Shown in pieces: positions 1-4,738 of a stretch of 6,062 nt of DNA. Position numbers and translations under genes: made by a program. Position 1 is the stretch's first letter; every line of letters begins with the position of its first letter. The notes below the pieces were generated by a model. That model ran no database searches and had not been told where the DNA came from. It was given only the letters and a program-made list of their open reading frames with translations. The DNA is from Candidatus Bipolaricaulota bacterium (GTDB lineage Bacteria; Bipolaricaulota; Bipolaricaulia; Bipolaricaulales; Bipolaricaulaceae): the NCBI GenBank assembly GCA_021129895.1, contig JAJOKL010000141.1:1-6062 (forward strand), given 5' to 3'.

Positions 1-1
1 G

Positions 2-70
2 ATCCTGCTTGCGGAGATCCTGGGGCCTCCCCCCGCTCTGGAGGAGGCCCCCCGCCCCTGGGAGCGGTGA
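2..70 (+). CDS. Probable C-terminal end of an unidentified protein (partial)
   Basis: The frame starting at base 2 is open from the window edge and reads 22 codons (ILLAEILGPPPALEEAPRPW, then E-R) to a TGA at 68-70. Third positions are almost all G or C, matching the real genes here, and a compact hairpin starts on the very next base, as expected at a gene end. The fragment is too short to assign to a family. The proline- and glutamate-rich end looks like a flexible C-terminal tail. The other two forward frames and the reverse strand are also open across this short stretch, so the call rests on codon composition and the hairpin only. If real, the gene converges on pyk. Confidence 0.35.
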   Translation: MLLAEILGPPPALEEAPRPWER

Positions 71-85
71 GCCCCGTTTCGGGGC
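71..85 (+). terminator. Hairpin directly after the left-edge stop codon, no U-tract
   Basis: GCCCCG (71-76), loop TTT-like, then CGGGGC (80-85) is a perfect 6-bp stem with a three-base loop. It begins on the base after the TGA at 68-70. It is followed by C-rich sequence, not by T residues, so it is not a classical intrinsic terminator. It could still pause polymerase or protect the 3' end. A second inverted repeat, GGGGCCTCC (22-30) with GGAGGCCCC (43-51), lies inside the coding tail just upstream. Confidence 0.3.
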
Positions 86-170
86 CCCCCGCACGGTAGC
101 TCCTCCTCCCTGGGCCTGGAGCACGGTGCCATGTGACCGAAGGTTGTGGGCTCCGCGCCAGCGCTGAGGA

Positions 171-188
171 GAGCCTGAAAGCAGGCTC
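171..188 (-). terminator. Hairpin downstream of pyk in the convergent gap
   Basis: GAGCCTG (171-177) and CAGGCTC (182-188) pair perfectly over 7 bp around a 4-base loop (AAAG on the plus strand, CTTT on the minus strand). It lies 53 bases past the pyk stop codon, so it may end pyk transcription. It could equally stop transcripts arriving from the left, since a perfect dyad works in both directions. Neither side carries a run of T, so termination is inferred from position only. The rest of 86-241 shows no reading frame with gene-like composition and no RNA gene I recognise. Confidence 0.3.
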
Positions 189-241
189 CGGGTTCAAATA
201 GCTTCAAGGGCAACTAGCCCCAGGGAGTTTCGACACAGGTT

Positions 242-1627
242 CTAGGCTGGGGGGACCTCTAGCACCTGGACCAGGTTGGTGGTGCCGGCCTGCCAGAAGG
301 GGAGGCCGGCGGTGAACACCAACCGCTCCCCGGGAGCCACCACCCTCGCCTCCCGAGCAGCCGCCACCGCGGCTTCCGCCAAGGCATGCGGGCTCTCCTG
401 CGGCTCGATCAGTAGGGGGATTACCCCCCAGATCAGGCTCAACCGGCGGGCGGTCTCGGGCAGGGGGGTGGCGGCGATCACCGGGAGGAACGGGCGGAAG
501 GAGGCAACCAGCCGCGCTGTCCAGCCGGACATGGTGGCACACAGGATCCCCGCCGCCCGGATCTCCTCGGCGATGTGGCAGGCGGCCTGGGCGATGGCCG
601 CCGGTATTTTCCCCACCAGCTGAGGGGCCAGCCCGGGTACCCGGATCTCCACCTCCCCGGACTCGGCCGCCCGGCAAGCGTTGGCCATGGCCCGCACCGC
701 CTCCACCGGGAACCGCCCCACCGCCGTCTCCTCCGATAGCATCACCCCATCCGCTCCGTCCCACACCGCCGCCGCCACGTCCGCCACCTCGGCCCGGGTG
801 GGCACCGGGGAGTTCACCATCGACTCCAGCATCTGGGTGGCCACCACCACCGGCTTGGCATGGGAATTGGCCAGGTCCACCAGCCGGCGCTGGATGAGCG
901 GGATCCAGTATAGGTCCACCTCCACCCCCAGATCCCCCCGGGCCACCATTACCCCGTCCGCGACGGCCACGATCTCGGCCATGTGCTCCACCGCGGCTGC
1001 GGTCTCCACCTTGGCGATGATCCAGGCGCCGTCCCCGGCTTGGGCCCGGGCTTCCTCCACGTCTCGGGGATGCTGGACGAAGGACAGGGCCACGAACTCC
1101 ACCCCCAGCTCCCGGGCCAGGCGGAGGGACTCCCGATCCTCCGGGGGCAATGGAGGGAGGTGGAGCCTGATCCCGGGCACGGAGACCCGCTTGCGCGAGG
1201 CAAGCCGCCCGCCTTGCTCTACCCGGCAGCGCAGTCCTGCACCTTCTTTCCCCTCCACCACCAGGGTGATGCGGCCCCCGTCCAGGAGCACCCTGGCCCC
1301 CACCGGCACGTCCGCGGCCAGGCGACCGTAAGTGACGGGGATGCCCTCCCCCCCGAGCAGCACCTCCTGTCCGGTCCGCAGCTCCAGCGGCTCGGGCAGG
1401 TCCCCGATCCGCACTTCTGGGCCGCGGGTATCGAACATCAAGGCCAGGGGCCGGCCTACGTCCCGGGCCGCCTCCCGTACCCGCTCCGCCAGCTGCTCGT
1501 GTTGGGCCGGGTTGCCATGGGACACGTTTATCCGGGCCACGTCCATCCCGGCCTCGGCCAGGGCGGCGATCACGTCGGGGGAAGCGGAGCTGGGCCCCAA
1601 GGTGGCCACGATCTTGGTGCGTTTCAC
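242..1627 (-). CDS. pyk: Pyruvate kinase
   Basis: Catalyses the last step of glycolysis in the cytoplasm, phosphoenolpyruvate + ADP to pyruvate + ATP. The 461-residue length is normal for a bacterial enzyme with A, B and C domains and no extra C-terminal domain. Visible active-site elements are RINVSHG (R32, N34, S36), DTRGPE (D66, T67), the catalytic lysine in IIAKVE (K206, metal ligand E208), ARGDLG (D232) and ATQMLESM (T264). The B domain spans about 71-155. The C domain (about 337-461) has the usual TMSGWTARLVASFRP and GTTN segments. Two departures from the commonest motifs are visible: NVSHG where NFSHG is usual, and SEET (298-301) where SGET is usual. The start is GTG; no in-frame ATG or GTG lies between it and rnpA, and the Shine-Dalgarno is weak. 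It is divergent from rnpA. Identity is secure; allosteric behaviour cannot be read. Confidence 0.97.
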   Translation of the reverse strand: MKRTKIVATLGPSSASPDVIAALAEAGMDVARINVSHGNPAQHEQLAERVREAARDVGRPLALMFDTRGPEVRIGDLPEPLELRTGQEVLLGGEGIPVTYGRLAADVPVGARVLLDGGRITLVVEGKEGAGLRCRVEQGGRLASRKRVSVPGIRLHLPPLPPEDRESLRLARELGVEFVALSFVQHPRDVEEARAQAGDGAWIIAKVETAAAVEHMAEIVAVADGVMVARGDLGVEVDLYWIPLIQRRLVDLANSHAKPVVVATQMLESMVNSPVPTRAEVADVAAAVWDGADGVMLSEETAVGRFPVEAVRAMANACRAAESGEVEIRVPGLAPQLVGKIPAAIAQAACHIAEEIRAAGILCATMSGWTARLVASFRPFLPVIAATPLPETARRLSLIWGVIPLLIEPQESPHALAEAAVAAAREARVVAPGERLVFTAGLPFWQAGTTNLVQVLEVPPA

Positions 1628-1698
1628 GCCCGGGAGCTTACCGGGGGAGCGCGCCGGGCACCAGTTGCGGGCGTGCCCGGGGAAGGATAAGCTTTTTT
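1628..1698. promoter_or_regulatory. Divergent pyk/rnpA promoter region
   Basis: These 71 bases must hold the promoters of both pyk (leftward) and the rnpA operon (rightward). The hexamer TAAGCT occurs on each strand just before each GTG start. On the minus strand it occupies 1640-1635, 7 nt before the pyk GTG. On the plus strand it occupies 1688-1693, 5 nt before the rnpA GTG. It fits only a loose TANNNT -10 element. On the plus strand TTGCGG (1665-1670) and GATAAG (1686-1691), 15 bp apart, are another weak pair. GGAAGGA (1681-1687) may be the rnpA Shine-Dalgarno, ending 11 nt before the GTG. No box is close to consensus, so the region is inferred from geometry. Confidence 0.45.
1654..1680. 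repeat. Perfect 8+8 inverted repeat between pyk and rnpA, possible operator
   Basis: CCGGGCAC (1654-1661) is the exact reverse complement of GTGCCCGG (1673-1680), with an 11-base spacer. Half-site centres are 19 bp apart, close to two helical turns, which suits a dimeric DNA-binding protein. The dyad sits in the middle of the divergent promoter region and overlaps the putative -35 region on the rnpA side. Alternatively it forms a hairpin in RNA read through the gap, or arises by chance in GC-rich DNA. No regulator gene is nearby to support a specific factor. Confidence 0.4.
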
Positions 1699-2109
1699 GT
1701 GGTTGAGTACGGGGCCAAGGCGGATCAGGGGTTCACCAGGACCCACCGCTTACGCCTCAAACGGGACATCGACCGGGTGTTCCGGGAGGGGGTCCGCAGC
1801 GGCAAGGCGTTTGCGTTTCGCATCCTGCGGAAAGACGACCCCACCCCGCGCCTGCTGGTGGTGGTGAGCCGCAAGTTGGGCAAAGCGGTGGTGAGAAACC
1901 GGATCCGCCGCGGGGTGCGGGAGGCCTTCCGGACCCACAAGGGGCTCTTTTCGCACTGCGATGTGGTGGTGATCCCCCAGCCGGAGCTGGCCGGACTTCC
2001 GGCAGGGGAGATCGGCCGCCGCTTCATCCAGGAATTCAGGGAGGTGTGGGATGCCTCAGGAGATACTCCTGACCAAAGAGGGCTACGAGCGGAAGAAGGC
2101 GGAGCTTGA
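1699..2109 (+). CDS. rnpA: Ribonuclease P protein component
   Basis: Small basic protein subunit of RNase P, which binds the catalytic RNA and helps it remove 5' leaders from precursor tRNAs. The signature RNR region is clear: KAVVRNRIRRGVREAFR at 62-78, with R66, N67, R68, R70, R71 and R74. It follows the FTRTHRLRLKRDIDRVFREG N-terminal element (12-31), whose aromatic residues line the leader-binding cleft in this family. DVVVIP (88-93) is the conserved last-strand region. The fold should end near residue 118; the last 18 or so residues (GDTPDQRGL... to 136) run inside greA and look like a non-conserved tail. The start is GTG at 1699 with GGAAGGA upstream. No rpmH (L34) precedes it and no yidD or yidC follows, unlike the usual cluster. 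It appears to be first in an operon with greA, lysS and a PAP2 gene. Confidence 0.95.
   Translation: MVEYGAKADQGFTRTHRLRLKRDIDRVFREGVRSGKAFAFRILRKDDPTPRLLVVVSRKLGKAVVRNRIRRGVREAFRTHKGLFSHCDVVVIPQPELAGLPAGEIGRRFIQEFREVWDASGDTPDQRGLRAEEGGA
2039..2045 (+). promoter_or_regulatory. Strong Shine-Dalgarno for greA, inside rnpA
   Basis: GGGAGGT (2039-2045) contains GGAGGT, a full match to the anti-Shine-Dalgarno core, 5 nt before the ATG at 2051. It is the best ribosome binding site in the window. It fixes the greA start well upstream of the rnpA stop, so the 59-nt overlap is not an artefact of choosing a start too early. Confidence 0.75.
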
Positions 2110-2530
2110 AAAGCTGGAGCGGCGCCTGTACGTGGAGATCCCGGAGCGGCTCAAGGAGGCCAAGTCCCACGGCGGGGACCTGCAGGAGAACAAGGAGTAC
2201 ATCTACCTCAAGGAAGAGCAGGAGTTCATCGAGCGGGAGGTGCGGCGGCTCCGGGAACTGCTGGAGAACGCCCGCATCATCTCCGAGGAGGAGATCCGCT
2301 CCGACCAGGTGGGGATCGGCACCCGGGTGATCCTGGAGGACGCCGAGACCGGTGAGTTCGAGACCTACACCCTTGTGTCCCCGGCGGAGGTGGACCTGCT
2401 GCGCAACCGGATCGGGATCGATTCCCCGGTGGGGGAGGCGCTGATGGGCCACTCCGAGGGGGAGACCATCACCGTGCAGGCCCCGGCCGGCCGGCTCAAG
2501 TACCGGATCTTGGGGATCGAGAGGGGCTGA
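2051..2530 (+). CDS. greA: Transcription elongation factor GreA
   Basis: Binds the secondary channel of RNA polymerase and stimulates cleavage of backtracked nascent RNA, so that stalled complexes resume. The 159-residue length is typical. Residues 1 to about 76 form the antiparallel coiled coil, starting with the classic LTKEGYERKKAELEKL. Its tip carries GGDLQENKEY (41-50) with the two acidic residues D43 and E46, equivalent to E. coli D41 and E44. The protein is therefore an active Gre factor and not an inhibitory Gfh-type paralogue. The C-terminal FKBP-like domain (about 82-159) shows IGTRV, the D-E-T-G-E turn, SPVGEALMGHSEGE and a final YRILGIE strand. The start is set by the strong Shine-Dalgarno and by family alignment. 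It overlaps rnpA by 59 nt and its TGA shares one base with the lysS ATG. Confidence 0.97.
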   Translation: MPQEILLTKEGYERKKAELEKLERRLYVEIPERLKEAKSHGGDLQENKEYIYLKEEQEFIEREVRRLRELLENARIISEEEIRSDQVGIGTRVILEDAETGEFETYTLVSPAEVDLLRNRIGIDSPVGEALMGHSEGETITVQAPAGRLKYRILGIERG

Positions 2531-4008
2531 TGGCCGAAGCCGACCTCATCGCCGCCCGGCGGGAGAAGCTAGCTCGCCTGCGGGCCCTGGGCATCGATCC
2601 CTACCCATACCGGTTCGAACGCACCCATACCATCGCCCAGGTCCGAGCCGCGTTCCCGGACCTCCCCCCCGAGGCCCGCACCGGGGCCGAAGTGCGGGTG
2701 GCGGGGCGGATCATGGCCCTGCGGCGGATGGGCCGCATCGCCTTCGCCGTGCTCCAGGACCCCAGTGGCCGACTACAGCTGTTCTTCTCGGAGAAGGTCC
2801 TGGGGGAGGAGCATTACCGCCTGTTTAAGGAGGGCTTGGACATCGGCGACATCGTGGGGGCGTGGGGGGAGGTCATCACCACCCGCACCGGGGAGCTGTC
2901 CGTGGAGGTACAAGGGTTTGAGCTCCTGGCCAAGGCCTTGCGGCCTCTGCCGGAGAAGTGGCACGGCCTGCGGGACGTGGAAAAGCGATATCGCCAACGG
3001 GCCCTGGACCTGATCGTTAATGAAAAGCCGCGCCGGGTCCTGGAGCAGCGGGCCCTGATCATCAAGACCATGCGCGCTTACCTGGACGAGCAGGGGTTCA
3101 TCGAGGTGGAAACCCCTATCCTCCAGCCCATTCCCGGCGGGGCCTCTGCCCGGCCGTTCGTCACCCACCACAACGTGCTGGACCGGGATCTATACCTCCG
3201 CATCGCCCCTGAGCTCTACCTCAAGCGGCTGCTTGTAGGGGGGCTGGAACGGGTGTACGAGATCGGCAAGAACTTCCGCAACGAGGGCATCTCCACCATG
3301 CACAACCCGGAATTCACTTCTCTTGAGGCCTACCAGGCCTACGCCGATTACACCGACGCCATGGAGCTTGCCGAGGGGATGATCGAGAAGTGTGTCCTTG
3401 CCCTGGCCGGAGTACCCCAGCTAGGGTATCAGGGGCGGGAGATCGACTTCGCCCGGCCCTGGCGCCGGGTGGCGCTCCTGGAACTGGTGGCGGAGGCCAC
3501 TGGGGTGGATGTGGAGGCCCCCCTGCCGGAGCTGATCCCGAAGCTGGAGGCAAAGGGGATCCTGGTCCCGGAGCACCTGCGGGGAGGGCCGAAGGGGAAG
3601 GTGATCGAGCACTTGCTGGAGACCGTGGCCCAAGGGGCCCTGTGGCACCCCACCTTCGTGGTGGACTTCCCCTTGGACATCTCCCCCTTGGCCAAGCGCA
3701 AGCGGGGCCGGCCCGACCTCACCGAGCGGTTCGAGCTCTACATCGGGGGGATGGAGATCGCCAACGCCTTCTCCGAGCTCAACGCCCCGGATGAGCAGCG
3801 GGAGCGGTTTCTGGCCCAGGAGCGGCTGCGGGCGGCCGGGGATGCCGAGGCCCAGCGGATCGACGAGGACTTCCTGCGGGATCTAGAGCAGGGGATGCCC
3901 CCGGCGGCCGGGATCGGCATCGGCATCGATCGACTGGTGATGGTGCTTACCGACTCCCCCTCCATCCGGGAGGTGATCGCCTTCCCACTGGTGGGTGAGC
4001 GAAGATGA
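2530..4008 (+). CDS. lysS: Lysyl-tRNA synthetase, class II
   Basis: Charges tRNA-Lys with lysine using ATP in the cytoplasm. At 492 residues it has the usual two-domain length. The N-terminal OB-fold anticodon-binding domain covers about 54-135 (VRVAGRIMALRRMGRIAFA, QDPSGRLQLFF). The linker LRPLPEKWHGLRDVEKRYRQR (137-157) is typical of bacterial LysS. Class II motif 1 surrounds FIEVETPILQPIPGGASARP (190-209). Motif 2 is FRNEGISTMHNPEFTSLEAY (249-268). Motif 3 is GIGIDRLVMVLTDSPSIREV (463-482), with the ATP-binding arginine R468. GGMEIANAFSELN (406-418) is the amino-acid-binding segment. There is no N-terminal extension and no truncation. The ATG overlaps the greA stop as TGATG, with GAGGGG just upstream, which suggests coupled translation. 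The stop overlaps the PAP2 start by 4 nt. Confidence 0.98.
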   Translation: MAEADLIAARREKLARLRALGIDPYPYRFERTHTIAQVRAAFPDLPPEARTGAEVRVAGRIMALRRMGRIAFAVLQDPSGRLQLFFSEKVLGEEHYRLFKEGLDIGDIVGAWGEVITTRTGELSVEVQGFELLAKALRPLPEKWHGLRDVEKRYRQRALDLIVNEKPRRVLEQRALIIKTMRAYLDEQGFIEVETPILQPIPGGASARPFVTHHNVLDRDLYLRIAPELYLKRLLVGGLERVYEIGKNFRNEGISTMHNPEFTSLEAYQAYADYTDAMELAEGMIEKCVLALAGVPQLGYQGREIDFARPWRRVALLELVAEATGVDVEAPLPELIPKLEAKGILVPEHLRGGPKGKVIEHLLETVAQGALWHPTFVVDFPLDISPLAKRKRGRPDLTERFELYIGGMEIANAFSELNAPDEQRERFLAQERLRAAGDAEAQRIDEDFLRDLEQGMPPAAGIGIGIDRLVMVLTDSPSIREVIAFPLVGERR

Positions 4009-4592
4009 TCCTGGCCTCGGTTGCCCTGCGGGTGGTGGATTGGTTGGACCGGATGGGGGAGATGGTCCAACGCTGGGACGAGCAGGCCCTCAGTTGGGTG
4101 AGCGAAAGCCCCTGGCTCCGGAGGTTGGACGGCCTGTGGGTGCTCGCCACCTACCTGGGGGCCGGGTATATCTGGGGCCTGTTGGGCCTGTACCTCATCC
4201 TGTTCGGCACCCCGCGGGATCAAACCAACGTGCTGGTGGGCCTGGGGGTGACGATGGTGGAGATCACGGTATTCCACCTGTTCAAGGCGTTCTTCTCCCG
4301 ACCTCGCCCTCCGTTCCGGGCCCAGGGGCTGCGCCAGAGCTATCTCTACACCCACTCTTTCCCGTCCGGACATGCCACCATCGGGTTCGGGGTGGCCTAC
4401 CTCATCGCCTACTTCTACCCGGCTTGGAGCACTGTGTTGCTCGCCTATCTCATCGCCGGGGCGATCGGTCTGTCGCGCGTGTATTTGCGAGAACATTTCC
4501 CCATGGATGTGATCGGCGGCGCGGCGCTGGGTACGGCCATCTCCTGGGTGCTGACGCCGCTTTTCGGGTATTTAATCCACCGGGTTCCGTGA
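4005..4592 (+). CDS. PAP2-family membrane phosphatase
   Basis: Integral-membrane lipid phosphatase of the PAP2 (type 2 phosphatidic acid phosphatase) superfamily, 195 residues. All three signature motifs are intact: KAFFSRPRP (94-102, the KX6RP motif), PSGH (120-123), and SRVYLREHFPMD (157-168, the SRX5HX3D motif with H164 as expected nucleophile and H123 as general acid). About five hydrophobic segments are visible, near 44-67, 74-93, 126-138, 140-156 and 169-191, after an amphipathic N-terminus without a cleavable signal. Likely substrates are undecaprenyl pyrophosphate (BacA-independent carrier recycling) or phosphatidylglycerol phosphate or phosphatidate; the sequence does not decide. The ATGA overlap with lysS implies co-transcription and coupled translation, and no strong Shine-Dalgarno is seen. 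It appears to be the last gene of the rnpA operon, with a hairpin over its stop codon. Confidence 0.92.
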   Translation: MILASVALRVVDWLDRMGEMVQRWDEQALSWVSESPWLRRLDGLWVLATYLGAGYIWGLLGLYLILFGTPRDQTNVLVGLGVTMVEITVFHLFKAFFSRPRPPFRAQGLRQSYLYTHSFPSGHATIGFGVAYLIAYFYPAWSTVLLAYLIAGAIGLSRVYLREHFPMDVIGGAALGTAISWVLTPLFGYLIHRVP

Positions 4593-4602
4593 ACCTGGTG
4601 GA
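4576..4602 (+). terminator. 12-bp hairpin overlapping the PAP2 stop codon
   Basis: TCCACCGGGTTC (4576-4587) pairs with GAACCTGGTGGA (4591-4602) through 12 continuous pairs, one a G-U wobble (4582/4596), around a 3-base loop CGT. The PAP2 TGA (4590-4592) lies at the loop and top of the stem. What follows is ATGATTGTGAGG, not a T-run. It is the strongest candidate for ending or attenuating the rnpA operon transcript. Because it begins inside the coding region, terminating ribosomes would compete with its folding. Confidence 0.5.
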
Positions 4603-4621
4603 ATGATTGTGAGGGAGAGAG

Positions 4622-4738
4622 ATGAAATTGACGGTTGAGAAAGGTAAAAACAGGGAAAAATCCGCCTGGATCCTCACGGAGCCAGGCACTGGTAAAAGGG
4701 GTGGTGGTTTATGGATTCGCTATTCGCCCAGCGCGTGA
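4622..4738 (+). CDS. Possible 38-codon leader ORF before the aminotransferase
   Basis: An ATG at 4622 follows the purine-rich GAGGGAGAGAG (4611-4621), a plausible Shine-Dalgarno. It opens a 38-codon frame beginning MKLTVEKGKNREKSAWIL and ending TGA at 4736-4738. The frame overlaps the aminotransferase ATG by 28 nt in a different frame, so ribosomes finishing it could reinitiate on that gene or hinder it. The peptide is basic with two tryptophans and no run of one amino acid that would suggest classical attenuation. Its first codons are unusually A-rich for this window. I recognise no family. It may be only a leader with a chance ORF. Confidence 0.22.
   Translation: MKLTVEKGKNREKSAWILTEPGTGKRGGGLWIRYSPSA
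4635..4661 (+). promoter_or_regulatory. Weak candidate promoter for the aminotransferase
   Basis: TTGAGA (4635-4640) matches five of six bases of the sigma-70 -35 box. AAAAAT (4656-4661) matches four of six of the -10 box, but the spacing is only 15 bp. A second -35-like TTGACG lies at 4628-4633 without a partner at normal distance. The gap (4593-4710) is distinctly richer in A than the flanking genes, as promoter DNA often is. Expression by read-through from the rnpA operon is the alternative. Confidence 0.2.

Noticed and set aside
1..132. Minus-strand frame from an ATG at 132 running off the left edge
   Set aside because: The translation is a low-complexity mix of Gly, Pro, Arg and Ser without gene-like third positions. 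The plus-strand tail ending at 70 fits better.
185..215. GGTTCAAAT-like T-loop sequence at about 190-199, suggesting a tRNA end
   Set aside because: The flanking bases do not form a 5-bp T-stem, and no acceptor, D or anticodon arms can be built upstream.
217..251. CCCCAG / CTGGGG arms spanning the pyk stop codon
   Set aside because: Only 6 bp around a loop of more than 20 nt; too weak to call a terminator.
2093..2200. Possibility that GreA is an inhibitory Gfh1-type paralogue
   Set aside because: The coiled-coil tip has the active GreA pattern GDLQEN with D43 and E46, not the acidic cluster of Gfh1.
3991..4106. 12-base direct repeat TGGGTGAGCGAA near 3992 (end of lysS) and 4095 (within the PAP2 gene)
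   Set aside because: Two copies in coding sequence, each read in its own gene context, with no further copies; most likely coincidence.
4661..4686. Possible pseudoknot: TCCG (4661-4664) with CGGA (4677-4680) interleaved with CCTGG (4665-4669) and CCAGG (4682-4686)
   Set aside because: Connecting loops of 0 and 1 nt are too short for an H-type fold. The two pairings can only be alternatives, and no known riboswitch is recognised.
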